Part shown: positions 23,303 to 31,453 of the stretch, in pieces
Layout: every line of letters starts with the position of its first letter
How positions within the stretch are numbered: the stretch's first letter is position 1
Assembly (NCBI GenBank): GCA_051878315.1
Contig: JBJEJW010000025.1
Span: forward strand, 7,919 to 71,918
Reading direction: 5' to 3'
From: W0P28-013 sp051878315
Lineage (GTDB): Bacteria > Bacteroidota > Bacteroidia > Bacteroidales > Paludibacteraceae
DNA length: 64,000 bases
Notes under the pieces: generated by a model
The model's database searches: none
Told to the model about the DNA's origin: nothing
What the model saw: only the letters and a program-made list of their open reading frames with translations
Position numbers and translations under genes: made by a program

Positions 23303-23911
23303 ATGATATTCAACAAAAAATTAACATTAGCGGATCTTTTGTACTATTTTGTATTCTTCCTTGCTATCGTTCTTGGTGTGGCGTTGACGGTCAGCATTTT
23401 TTGCATACTCATCAATTTGATGGCTAATACCACATTAACCATCAGTATTAAAGGGTGGTGGTTTTTTCTGTATAGGTTTCGCCACTACAGCTGGTTGTTC
23501 GAAGTAACCATACTCGTGCTTACGGCTGTCGTTGCCTTGATGGCATACCGAGGTAATTGCAAGGTGAACGAAGTTAAATTGTTGCTCGATATTCGGCAAC
23601 AGTTAAATCGGCCGGAACACCGGGAAATACATCAATTATTGGAAACTACCACATCGACTGACTCAGATTCTTCAATTATGAATTATTTGAATGAAAATAG
23701 AATGGCATTGTACAACTATTTGGGTACGCTCGAAGTACTTAATATATTATTGAAGAATGGTGTCATTACCAAGGATAATTTCCGTAATCAGTTTGGCTAT
23801 CGTCTCGAAAATGTTGATAATTGTCTGCCATTGATGCAACACCTAAAGAATGAACGCGAGTATTGGAAGGATTTATTTGAATTAATTGAAATAACTAACT
23901 CAAAAAAATAG
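23303..23911 (+). CDS. Membrane protein of unknown function between two FISUMP genes
   Basis: 202 residues. Two N-terminal membrane segments, about residues 12-39 (LYYFVFFLAIVLGVALTVSI onward) and 61-81 (SWLFEVTILVLTAVVALMAY), then a soluble helical domain of 120 residues (LLLDIRQQLN, LYNYLGTLEVLNILLKNGVI, FRNQFGYRLENVDN, LKNEREYWKDLFELI). The soluble part recalls DUF4760-type domains found with many phage or mobile-element membrane proteins; this is a weak similarity by eye. It is 32 bases after one FISUMP gene and 5 bases before the next, so it is probably cotranscribed with both. It is AT-richer than its neighbours. Confidence 0.65.
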   Translation: MIFNKKLTLADLLYYFVFFLAIVLGVALTVSIFCILINLMANTTLTISIKGWWFFLYRFRHYSWLFEVTILVLTAVVALMAYRGNCKVNEVKLLLDIRQQLNRPEHREIHQLLETTTSTDSDSSIMNYLNENRMALYNYLGTLEVLNILLKNGVITKDNFRNQFGYRLENVDNCLPLMQHLKNEREYWKDLFELIEITNSKK

Positions 23912-23916
23912 AAAGT

Positions 23917-24666
23917 ATGAAACAGATGAAATTTTTTGCAGCCGCGTGCTGCATGGCGGCTGTGTTTGCCGCCTGCGAGAAAAACGACCCTAATAATGGG
24001 ACCAACAACATCCAAGCCGGTGCTACGGGCATCGAGAATGGTCACGAGTGGGTGGACCTTGGCTTGCCCAGCGGTACTAAGTGGGCAACCTGCAACGTAG
24101 GCGCCACCAAACCCGAAGAGTATGGCAACTACTACGCTTGGGGCGAAACCGAACCAAAAACGACTTACAATCATAGTACCTACAAATGGGCAACTGCTAC
24201 ATACAATGCAGAATATGATCAGTGGGATTTCAAACTAACCAAGTACAACACTAATCCTAACGTAGGCATCGTAGATAACAAAACCGTACTCGATCCCGAA
24301 GACGATGCCGCTCGTGCTAATTGGGGTAGTAAGTGGCGCATGCCCACCGACGAAGAGTGGACTGAATTGTGTGAAAATTGTGCATGGAAATGGACGGATG
24401 ATTATAATGGTACAGGCATAGCAGGAGACGTTGTAACCGGTTTCAACGGCAACTTCATCTTCCTCCCTGCGGCGGGCTATCGCGGCCGTGATGACTTGGA
24501 CGCCGCGTTCTACTACGGCATTTATTGGTCGAGTTCGCTCCACGCGTCGAGCGGCCCGGAAGATCCGATCGGCGCGTGGAGCGTGGACTTCGGCTCGGAC
24601 TACGTGGAGAGGGACTACAACTGCCGTTACTACGGTCGGTCCGTCCGCCCTGTTCTTGGAGAATAA
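23917..24666 (+). CDS. FISUMP-domain lipoprotein (right copy 2)
   Basis: 249 residues. Lipoprotein signal MKQMKFFAAACCMAAVFAAC (Cys 20), linker with NNGTNNIQAGATGIENG, then FISUMP domain: HEWVDLGLPSGTKWATCNVG, YAWGETEPKTTYNHSTY, DPEDDAARANWGSKWRMPT, PAAGYR, IYWSSSL, RYYGRSVRPVLGE. It is a close paralogue of the gene at 22575 in the N-terminal two thirds but strongly different in the last 60 codons. The two lipoproteins and the membrane protein between them probably form one operon. A six-pair hairpin lies 17 bases after the stop. Confidence 0.82.
   Translation: MKQMKFFAAACCMAAVFAACEKNDPNNGTNNIQAGATGIENGHEWVDLGLPSGTKWATCNVGATKPEEYGNYYAWGETEPKTTYNHSTYKWATATYNAEYDQWDFKLTKYNTNPNVGIVDNKTVLDPEDDAARANWGSKWRMPTDEEWTELCENCAWKWTDDYNGTGIAGDVVTGFNGNFIFLPAAGYRGRDDLDAAFYYGIYWSSSLHASSGPEDPIGAWSVDFGSDYVERDYNCRYYGRSVRPVLGE
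24472..24655 (+). other. Retroelement-like variable region, right copy 2
   Basis: Codons for AAGYR...SVRPVL. It matches 23089-23267 at the invariant codons and differs at the C-ending codons in between. It is longer by three codons in the loop after the serine-rich core (ASSGPEDPIGAW against AGCPGGAW). Confidence 0.55.
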
Positions 24667-24683
24667 GCCAAGCCCCCCAGTCC

Positions 24684-24699
24684 CCTGCCTACCGGCAGG
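24684..24699 (+). repeat. Hairpin just after FISUMP right copy 2
   Basis: CCTGCC-TACC-GGCAGG, six pairs with a four-base loop, 17 bases past the stop. Diversity-generating retroelements often need a short hairpin downstream of the variable region, but this sequence also looks like a common dispersed Bacteroidota repeat, and there is no T-run. Confidence 0.5.
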
Positions 24700-24808
24700 C
24701 AGGCCTAAAGGGGGTGTGGACGCACTGCGTGCGTCTGGAACATAGAATATAGACCCAAGAACATAGACCGTAGGGACGCATCGAATGCGTCCGGATAGAA
24801 CATAGATT

Positions 24809-24836
24809 GTAGGGACGTGGCGCGCCGCGTCCCTAC
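24809..24836. repeat. TAGGGACG-family inverted repeat
   Basis: GTAGGGACG (24809-24817) and CGTCCCTAC (24828-24836) flank GTGGCGCGCC-type bases, almost identical to 326-353. It is followed by a short tandem repeat, GGAATTA three times (24837-24860). Confidence 0.75.
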
Positions 24837-24889
24837 AATTAGGAATTAGGAATTAGGAATGCGGAGTTTTTCTTGCTCCGCGTTTTGTT

Positions 24890-25190
24890 TTATTACCCCT
24901 AAATCCCCTAAAGGGGACTTATAGCCCTCCTTTAGGAGGGTTTGGGAGGTAGAAACAAACGCAAGAAAACAACCTTGAAACTCTTAAACCTTGAAACTTT
25001 GAAACTATTTTTAACCCTTTGCACTATTTATAACCCTACCCGGCTATCGCCGTACTCCCCTTAAAAAGGGGAGAGCATGCACTGCACAACATTTGTGCGA
25101 AGATTTGCCCTTTCTAAGGGAAATGTCGCGCAGCGACAAAGGGTTCTAAAACTGCAAAGTTTTTTCGGGTGGGGTTATAGAAAAAAGACA
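24890..25190. repeat. Intergenic repeat family B, inverted copy
   Basis: This contains CCCCTAAATCCCCTAAAGGGG, split by A-runs, CCTCCTTTAGGAGGG and ACCCTACCCGGCTATCGCCG, the reverse complement of the block at about 222-275. 25013-25070 mirrors 222-285 closely. The gap 24667-25197 (531 bases) holds these repeats and no gene that I can see. Confidence 0.75.
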
Positions 25191-25197
25191 AAAAATT

Positions 25198-27264
25198 TCA
25201 GAATTTATACTGTACGAACAGGCGGAAATCGGTTTTGTGGCAGGCGTTTATTTGGTTGAGGCCGGAACCGATTTGCGTGCGGCCGTCGGTGTAGTAGGTT
25301 TGCGCTACGCGCAGCATCAGTTTCAGGCCGCGCACTATGTCGTAGTCGATGTTCAGGTACCAGCGGCTGCCTGTGCCGTACATCGAAGGCGCGAACCCGG
25401 CGCTCGGCACGTCGCGCTCGTAGAGCGAAAAGCGATTTTCGTAGTTTTGGGCGTCAAAATAAGCATATCTAGCGCTGAGCGTTAAATCTATTGTCCGGAA
25501 GGTGTAGGCGGCGTCCTGCGCTATTAAAAAGCCTTGTGTGGGCATTTCGTCGGCGGTACGTATCCAATTCCATTCGATGGTGCTTTTCAGGTCGAAGCCG
25601 AGTGCCGTGTAAACCATATTATAGCGCAGACTGATTTTGCGGTTTTCGTCGAGGTGTGTGGTGGCTTCGGTGGAGGCATCGGCGAGTTTGCATTCTTTGT
25701 AGCGGTAGCGCAGCCGGGCGTACATCGACAGTTTGCGGTTGGGCATAAAGTCGGCTTGCAGCAGCGTGGCGTAGCCTTGTGTCGGTTTGGGCATGGTGTA
25801 GGTAACCCACGGTGTTTTGTAGAGGTCGGCGTAGGCCGATAGTTTCCAGCGTCGTGCGGGTTTTATTTCGGTGCCGATGTAAAATCCGTTTTCGTTGCGG
25901 GTGTTGTTTTCGCCGAATGCGTTGGCAAACAGCACGTCGTAGTGTTTGCCGTAGTAGCGGTGCATCAGCACAAAGTTGATGGTGGATGCCGGTGCGAATG
26001 TCAGTCCGTTGAGCGTGGCAACGGCGCCGTTGCCTTCGACGGCCGTTTCGCCGAAAAAGTTGAATCCGCGCCAAGCAAACAGGTAGTCGATGCTTGCGGC
26101 AAATTGTTTGTCGCCGCGGAAATAGAATTGTTGGTAGGGTTTCGGGTCGTAGTCGAGTGGCGGATTGAGCCATGCTTGTACGACCGTGGCGCCGATGCGG
26201 AAGAATTTGTGTCGGTAGGTAACGTTTCCGCCGAGTATGTGCATGGCTACGTTGCGTTGTTTGGCGTATTCGGCGGGAGTGCGGTGGTAGCCGTCTTTTT
26301 TGAACGATGCGAATGCGCCTCCGGCGGTGTCGGCATCCATCATGCGAAACGAGTAAAAGGCGGTGATGTCGCAGCCGTTGAAACGTGCGGTGGCGCCGAT
26401 GCCGCGCAGAAAGTTATATTCGTCGGTGGACGAGTGGCGTTTGAGGCCGTGTGTGCGTGTGGTAACGTTGGTGGCCATGGCGGTTTTGCCCATGTTCATA
26501 TCCTGTTGCATGACGAGTCCTTGGCCGAAATTGGCGCGGTAGTCGCCCACGACGATGGTTGCAAATTTCCACAACTTATTCACTTGTATGAATCCCGAAT
26601 AGGAATCGAACAATTTTTTGTTGTAATCGCCGAACCATTGTTCGCCGGCGTCTTTTTCCATGGTGAATCCGAGTTCCAATTTGTCGGAACTGCGCAAGCG
26701 GTATTTCAGCGAGGTGTAGAATGGGTCGCCGGTGTAGCGTGCATTCGGATTGTCGGCCAATGTTTCGGGTGTGGCGTCGGTGTATCCTTGCCGTGTTTCG
26801 AACGTGCCGTCGAAACGTGCCGTCAGTTCGTGTTTGCTATTGCGCATTACGTCGCCGAAATTCCACGCGGTTTCGTCGTTTTGTGCAGCCACACGCACAA
26901 ACGGCAGCAGCAGCCGTATGCTGAACGGGTCGAATCCTTCGACCAATTGCAGTTCGTAGATGGTTTTCATCTGTCCGACCTTGTAGATGTAGTACATCAG
27001 GTTTTCGATTTGCATATCGGACAGAAAACGCACTTTTGTCAATTCTTCCGGCGTGGCGGTATTCAGGTTGATGGGCGATTCGTAGAGGGTTGTCAGGTCG
27101 TCGTATAGGTCGCTATAGTCGATGGCGGCTTCGTCGTCGATGTCTTCCATCAAAAATTCGTAAATCTGTTCGATGACACGATTGACCGCCGTTTCGTCTT
27201 GTGCGAAAAGGGTAGTGGTGCCTATCAAAATACTGATTATGAAGCCGATGCGTCGCATAGTCAT
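25198..27264 (-). CDS. Helix-hairpin-helix outer-membrane-type protein
   Basis: 688 residues from ATG 27264, which overlaps the stop of the upstream gene (ATGA); the frame further upstream overlaps more and is unlikely. It has a signal peptide (IISILIGTTTLFAQ), then a ComEA-like helix-hairpin-helix segment at about residues 50-100 (NLNTATPEELTKVRFLSDMQ, YELQLVEGFD), then a long beta-rich part with aromatic-ended strands and a terminal KTDFRLFVQYKF, typical of an outer membrane barrel. Proteins of this layout are conserved in Bacteroidota, with unknown role. Paired with a PorQ-like barrel gene. Confidence 0.75.
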   Translation of the reverse strand: MTMRRIGFIISILIGTTTLFAQDETAVNRVIEQIYEFLMEDIDDEAAIDYSDLYDDLTTLYESPINLNTATPEELTKVRFLSDMQIENLMYYIYKVGQMKTIYELQLVEGFDPFSIRLLLPFVRVAAQNDETAWNFGDVMRNSKHELTARFDGTFETRQGYTDATPETLADNPNARYTGDPFYTSLKYRLRSSDKLELGFTMEKDAGEQWFGDYNKKLFDSYSGFIQVNKLWKFATIVVGDYRANFGQGLVMQQDMNMGKTAMATNVTTRTHGLKRHSSTDEYNFLRGIGATARFNGCDITAFYSFRMMDADTAGGAFASFKKDGYHRTPAEYAKQRNVAMHILGGNVTYRHKFFRIGATVVQAWLNPPLDYDPKPYQQFYFRGDKQFAASIDYLFAWRGFNFFGETAVEGNGAVATLNGLTFAPASTINFVLMHRYYGKHYDVLFANAFGENNTRNENGFYIGTEIKPARRWKLSAYADLYKTPWVTYTMPKPTQGYATLLQADFMPNRKLSMYARLRYRYKECKLADASTEATTHLDENRKISLRYNMVYTALGFDLKSTIEWNWIRTADEMPTQGFLIAQDAAYTFRTIDLTLSARYAYFDAQNYENRFSLYERDVPSAGFAPSMYGTGSRWYLNIDYDIVRGLKLMLRVAQTYYTDGRTQIGSGLNQINACHKTDFRLFVQYKF

Positions 27265-28097
27265 TGTTTGAAACGGTATTGCAACACACCGAGCATGGTA
27301 ACACCCAGCGGATTGCGATATTCGCAATGCAGGTGGAATTTGAAGCCACCAAATCCGACTCCCACGCCGAGTGTAGGTACAACATAGTCGCTGCCATAAC
27401 AGCCGATACGCACATCGAACACATCGAATGGCGCGTATTCAAATCCGGTAGCCCAGCGTATCGGCGACTGCACCTCTTTGTCGATTTGCACCAGCCACGA
27501 CACTTTGTCGTGTATACGATAGTTGGTGCCGAGGCTGAACACGGCCGGAAGACGTTTTTCGGTCAGTTTGGTTTTGACTTTTGAAAATATAGGGTTGAAC
27601 ACATTGAAACCAATAGTGAGGTTGGGCAACACCTGTACTTGCAATCCCACTTGTACGGTGGCGGTACTGTGGTAGCGTTCGGTTGGCGACAGATAGACGG
27701 CGTAGTAGTCGCATTCCACACCGACGTGAAAAATTTCGCCGAATGTGCGTGCGAATGTTATGGCGGCCAACATTTCGTTGTATTCGGCGTAACCAAAATA
27801 CGAAAATTGCGCGCCCACATTGATGTATTTGGTGGGAAATGCTGCACTGAACGCCGCATTCGACAGTTCGGCCGTGATGTAGCGATTTTCGTAGAGCAGT
27901 GTCAGACCAAACTGTTTTTCGCAGGCCAAGGCTGCCGGATTTTGAAACGGTTGCCACTCGGCCGTGTATGCTACCGAGGCGTTGCCGGCCACATACGAAC
28001 CCGGCACAATAGTGGCTACGGGTGTCGTTTCGGCACGACCAAAGGTTGTTGCCAATGTCAGAATGGCTATTGGTACGATTTTTGAAAAATCTTTCAT
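27261..28097 (-). CDS. PorV/PorQ-type outer membrane barrel protein
   Basis: 278 residues. Signal peptide ends near FGRAETT. The mature start, GSYVAGNASVAYTAEWQPFQ followed by NPAAL, is the plug-type NPA motif of the PorV/PorQ/UPF0164 family. Alternating strands such as YINVGAQFSYFGYAEYNEML and a terminal GVTMLGVLQYRFKQ fit a barrel. PorV and PorQ shuttle or dock T9SS cargo at the outer membrane; the PorQ-like call is by pattern only. It has its own promoter and a four-base ATGA overlap with the helix-hairpin-helix gene downstream. Confidence 0.7.
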   Translation of the reverse strand: MKDFSKIVPIAILTLATTFGRAETTPVATIVPGSYVAGNASVAYTAEWQPFQNPAALACEKQFGLTLLYENRYITAELSNAAFSAAFPTKYINVGAQFSYFGYAEYNEMLAAITFARTFGEIFHVGVECDYYAVYLSPTERYHSTATVQVGLQVQVLPNLTIGFNVFNPIFSKVKTKLTEKRLPAVFSLGTNYRIHDKVSWLVQIDKEVQSPIRWATGFEYAPFDVFDVRIGCYGSDYVVPTLGVGVGFGGFKFHLHCEYRNPLGVTMLGVLQYRFKQ

Positions 28098-28140
28098 TAA
28101 CAGAACGTAGGTTATGTTTCCGCGATAAGAAAATAAATTC

Positions 28141-28171
28141 CAAAAGTAAATAAAAATCCCTTAAAAGCAAA
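28141..28171 (-). promoter_or_regulatory. Promoter of the PorQ-like operon
   Basis: Minus strand: TTTG (28171-28168), 19-base spacer, TACTTTTG (28148-28141), about 44 bases before the ATG at 28097. Confidence 0.75.
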
Positions 28172-28210
28172 ATAGTTGGAAAGAAATTTATAATTTCGCA
28201 GACGAATGTT

Positions 28211-28804
28211 ATGTTGAAACGTTTTTTGTATATTGTTTTTGGTGCTGTTTTGTGCGTTTGCCCCACCGCGATGGCTGCTGCCGATACCGCACCGACCGGC
28301 ACATTGATGCGTGCCGTTGTGTCGCATGGCGATACTATATTGCTGCTACCGCCGGTGTACGCATTTCCGCCGATGAAGTTTAAGAATAAACGTGAGGAAA
28401 AATTCTATTGGCGCACCGTGCGCGATGTCAAAAAAGTGTTGCCTTATGCCAAAATGATACGGGGCTTGGTGCAAGAGGTGAACGATACGCTGATGCGCAT
28501 TCCCACAAAGAAAGAGCGCGACCGTTATATGCGTCAGTGGGAGAAAACGACGTACAAAAAATACTACAAAGAGTTTACACACATGACGCTCAATCAGGGC
28601 AAATTACTCATTCGTTTGGTCGATCGCGAGTGCCAGACAAGTTCCTACGATTTGATTCGGGCGTATCGGGGCAGTTTTTCAGCCGGTTTTTACCAGATGT
28701 TTGCCAAGTTGTTTGGTGCCGATCTCAAATCGCAATTCGGTACCGGCCGCGACGACAAAATCATCGAGCGCATCATTATTTTAGTCGAAGCGGGGCAGTT
28801 GTGA
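28211..28804 (+). CDS. DUF4294 protein
   Basis: 197 residues. Signal peptide FLYIVFGAVLCVCPTAMAAA. The core shows FKNKREEKFYWRTVRDVKKV, LPYAKMIRG, then QGKLLIRLVDRECQTSSYDL and GSFSAGFYQMFAKLFGADLK, which is the pattern of the Bacteroidota DUF4294 family. It is probably periplasmic or membrane-associated; no activity is known to me. It is divergent from the PorQ-like operon and followed by a long repeat-containing gap. Confidence 0.75.
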   Translation: MLKRFLYIVFGAVLCVCPTAMAAADTAPTGTLMRAVVSHGDTILLLPPVYAFPPMKFKNKREEKFYWRTVRDVKKVLPYAKMIRGLVQEVNDTLMRIPTKKERDRYMRQWEKTTYKKYYKEFTHMTLNQGKLLIRLVDRECQTSSYDLIRAYRGSFSAGFYQMFAKLFGADLKSQFGTGRDDKIIERIIILVEAGQL

Positions 28805-28860
28805 GAAGTCTTTTGTAACCAAATAGGCTTGTTCATTTCTTTGCACGAGCGTTGGGTTTT

Positions 28861-28896
28861 CTTTCATTTCTTTTGCTTGATCAAAAGAAACGAAAG
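28861..28896. repeat. Long inverted repeat after the DUF4294 gene
   Basis: CTTTCATTTCTTTTG and CAAAAGAAACGAAAG pair over 15 positions with one mismatch and a six-base loop. Similar TTTTGCTTGATCAAAAG hairpins are scattered in many Bacteroidota. It may stop transcription from both sides. The gap 28805-29274 otherwise holds a partial family B repeat and no gene that I can see. Confidence 0.65.
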
Positions 28897-29037
28897 GCAA
28901 AGAAAAGTCAAGACTATGGCGGCTGCGTTGCCAAAAATTTGTCGGCTAAATCAAACTCGCTGCGCTCAAACAGTGATTTAGCATTTCGACACACTCAACT
29001 CGATTTTTGACACACTCGCCAAGGTCGGGTATTCTTA

Positions 29038-29102
29038 AGCCTCCCAAACCCTCCTGAAGGAGGGCTTACAACTCTGCCCTTTAGGGGCTTGCGTAGGGTT
29101 AA
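29038..29102. repeat. Partial copy of intergenic repeat family B
   Basis: CCTCCCAAACCCTCCTGAAGG and GCGTAGGGTT occur in the same order as in the left-hand copies, with GCCCTTTAGGGGC in between. Confidence 0.6.
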
Positions 29103-29274
29103 AACACAATAAACAAACACATAACAAGGAAAACATCCACACAAGATGTGTGTGTGATGTGTGCAGAGTTGTTAGGCTTTAATGAGTGTTTTTTAATTAT
29201 CCGATTTCGGATTGGCAACATCAGTTTCTCAGGCTTTTTTCTAAACGCGAATAATAAGTATGTGAATCTGTCTG

Positions 29275-30039
29275 TTATTTTATGCTACGCAATTTTATTT
29301 GTGTCAACACTTTTTTGGTGTATTGCGAAAAGTCGGCATTCATCATCCAGCCGTAGTAACCCGGGTCGCGTTGCAATACATCGGCTACGCGCTGTCCTTT
29401 GTATTTGCCTATGTTGAATACCTCTTCGTCCTTGTCGTTGTAAACGATGGCGCCCACAAAATCGACATTGCGGTTGAAGCAGGTAAATTTCGACAGAAAA
29501 TCGATGTCGTTTTGCAGCGCGGGATAGCGGTCGAGTTGCGCCTGTAGCACCTCGTAGGTGGCGGCGGTGTCGGCGGCGGCGGTGTGGGCATCTTCCAAAT
29601 TCTTGTCGCAGTAAAATTTGTAGGCGGCGCTCAGTGTGCGTTGTTCCATTTTGTGGAAAATCACCTGCACATCGACAAATTTGTGCCGTTTCAAATCAAT
29701 ATCGACACCGGCGCGCAAAAACTCTTCGGCCAGCAACGGAATGTCGAAACGGTTGGAATTGAATCCGGCCAAGTCGCATCCTTCGATGTCGTTGGCTATG
29801 TTTTTGGCAACTGTTTTGAATGTGGGGCAATCGGCCACATCGGCATCGGTAATGCCATGTACGGCTGTGGCTTGTTCCGGTATGTGCATTTCGGGGTTGA
29901 TGCGCATGGTTTTGCTTTCTTCCATACCGTTTGGCGAAACTTTCAGATACGATATTTCGACAATGCGGTCGGCTACGATGTTAGTGCCTGTGGTTTCCAG
30001 ATCGAAGAATACGAGCGGATTTTTCAGTTGTAGTTTCAT
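29275..30039 (-). CDS. DnaQ-family 3'-5' exonuclease
   Basis: 254 residues. Exo I motif FFDLETTGTN (residues 11-20), Exo II AGFNSNRFDIPLLAEEF (about 91-107) and Exo III-epsilon HTAAADTAATYEVLQ (about 152-166) carry the expected acidic residues and the His. A C-terminal part contains GKYKGQRVADVLQRDPGYYG followed by WMMNADF, a DUF3820-like motif that often trails DnaQ-type nucleases. It is likely a stand-alone DNA or RNA exonuclease in repair or turnover rather than the replicase epsilon subunit. It is 15 bases after murI in the same direction. Confidence 0.85.
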   Translation of the reverse strand: MKLQLKNPLVFFDLETTGTNIVADRIVEISYLKVSPNGMEESKTMRINPEMHIPEQATAVHGITDADVADCPTFKTVAKNIANDIEGCDLAGFNSNRFDIPLLAEEFLRAGVDIDLKRHKFVDVQVIFHKMEQRTLSAAYKFYCDKNLEDAHTAAADTAATYEVLQAQLDRYPALQNDIDFLSKFTCFNRNVDFVGAIVYNDKDEEVFNIGKYKGQRVADVLQRDPGYYGWMMNADFSQYTKKVLTQIKLRSIK

Positions 30040-30054
30040 GGGTTGGCTGTTGGT

Positions 30055-30876
30055 TTATGCATTTATTACGATTTTTTCGGCGACAATCTGCTGATGCAGA
30101 AATGTCGATGCCGTATTACTGAATTTTTCGGCCGATTCGGTTGTCAAGTAGGTGCAGGTGCCGTTGGTCGAACACGGAGTGCGTTGTTCGGGGTGGCGCT
30201 GCAGATAGTCGGCAAGGCTGTCGGCCACGATGTCGCCTTGGGTAACGATGGTTACGTTCTGTGGCGTATATTGACGTATTTTGTCCAGCATCAGCGGGTA
30301 ATGCGTGCAGCCGAGTATCAGAGTGTCGATGTCGGGACTCGCCGTAAACAAGTCGTCGAGGTATTTTTTGACGAAATAATCGGCGCCATCGGAGTTATGC
30401 TCGTTGTTTTCGATGAGCGGTACCCACATGGGGCACGCCCGGCTGACGATGTGTATGTCGGGAAATAGTTTGGCTGTTTCGAGCGGATACGAGCCCGAAC
30501 GCACGGTGCCTTCGGTGGCTACAAGTCCCACGGTGCGCGAGTGTGTCAGGCGGTCGAGGCTTTCGATGGTCGGGCGGATGACACCCAACACGCGTCGTGT
30601 GGGAGCAATGCGCGGCAAGTCGTTTTGTTGAATGGTGCGTAAGGCTTTGGCCGAGGCCGTGTTGCAAGCCAAAATGACTATTTGGCAGTCGCGCTCGAAT
30701 AGTTTTTCGACACATTGTAACGTATAGGTGTACACCATTTCGAACGAACGCGCGCCGTAAGGCGTGCGTGCATTGTCACCCAAATAGATGTAATCGTATT
30801 GTGGCAGTCGTTGGCGGATTTTGTTCAGAATGGTCAGTCCGCCGTATCCCGAGTCGAAAATGCCTATTTTCATCAT
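30055..30876 (-). CDS. murI: Glutamate racemase
   Basis: 273 residues. Substrate loop FDSGYGGLTIL, the first catalytic cysteine in ILACNTASAKA, the second in ILGCTHYPLM, and VTQGDIVADS near the end. It makes D-glutamate for peptidoglycan. The ATG overlaps the stop of the upstream OmpH-like gene (ATGATG), so it belongs to the envelope biogenesis operon that begins with the DUF6089 gene at 36695. Confidence 0.95.
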   Translation of the reverse strand: MMKIGIFDSGYGGLTILNKIRQRLPQYDYIYLGDNARTPYGARSFEMVYTYTLQCVEKLFERDCQIVILACNTASAKALRTIQQNDLPRIAPTRRVLGVIRPTIESLDRLTHSRTVGLVATEGTVRSGSYPLETAKLFPDIHIVSRACPMWVPLIENNEHNSDGADYFVKKYLDDLFTASPDIDTLILGCTHYPLMLDKIRQYTPQNVTIVTQGDIVADSLADYLQRHPEQRTPCSTNGTCTYLTTESAEKFSNTASTFLHQQIVAEKIVINA

Positions 30877-31391
30877 TTGCGTGGTGTTTTAAGCAGCTCT
30901 TGCACGGGTTCCGTCAAGTCGATGTATGGTGCGGCCACATAGAGTGGTGTGCGGCTGTCGAGTACAAGTGTTATGTGCAGAGCATCGGCTGCTTGCCGTA
31001 TGGCTGCTTGCAGCTGTTCGCGCACTGGTTTTTCGCGTTCGTGGCGTTGTTTTGCCAAGTCGTCGGTGTAGCGTTTGTGGTACAGAGCCAAACGTTCTTC
31101 GTATTCGGTGATTTCGGCTTGGCGTGCCAATTTGATAGGTTCGCTCAAGTTTTTGCCGTTTACGATGTAGTCTTTTACCTTGTTGTTGTATTCTGTTTCC
31201 ATGCGTGCATATTCGTCGTCGTAGTTTTTGGCGAGTTGTGCGAGTTGTGTTTGCACGTCGTTGTAGGCTTCCATTGCGGCCAATGTTTGGTCGAAGTCGA
31301 TGTAACCGATGCGCAGTGTGTCTTGTGCGTAAATAGCACTACCGAGTGCTGCTATGGTTACTATGGTGCAGAATAGATGTTTGATGTTCAT
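30873..31391 (-). CDS. Skp/OmpH family periplasmic chaperone (third copy)
   Basis: 172 residues. Signal peptide ends at AIYAQ. Mature part begins LRIGYIDFDQTLAAMEAYND, then a long charged helix region (residues 45-130) and a short strand end, ITLVLDSRTPLYVAAPYIDL. This is the OmpH layout of paired tentacle helices. Skp-type chaperones escort unfolded outer membrane proteins to BamA. It is one of three in the operon and the most divergent; the IGYIDFD start is conserved. Confidence 0.82.
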   Translation of the reverse strand: MNIKHLFCTIVTIAALGSAIYAQDTLRIGYIDFDQTLAAMEAYNDVQTQLAQLAKNYDDEYARMETEYNNKVKDYIVNGKNLSEPIKLARQAEITEYEERLALYHKRYTDDLAKQRHEREKPVREQLQAAIRQAADALHITLVLDSRTPLYVAAPYIDLTEPVQELLKTPRK

Positions 31392-31453
31392 GGCTATTTA
31401 TTCGAACAAGAGGCCACCATTGGCAGCCTCTTGTGTGTGTTGTCACCCAAAAT

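Noticed and set aside
24488..24752. Out-of-frame open frames across the second variable region
   Set aside because: They have no start signals of their own and arise from the GC-rich variable codons of the FISUMP gene.
25942..27108. Plus-strand frame of 388 codons
   Set aside because: Antisense to the helix-hairpin-helix protein gene, which has a signal peptide, known motif and overlap with its operon partner.
29148..29417. Plus-strand frame of 89 codons in the gap before the exonuclease gene
   Set aside because: It runs into the 3' end of the exonuclease gene in antisense and has no promoter or recognisable product.
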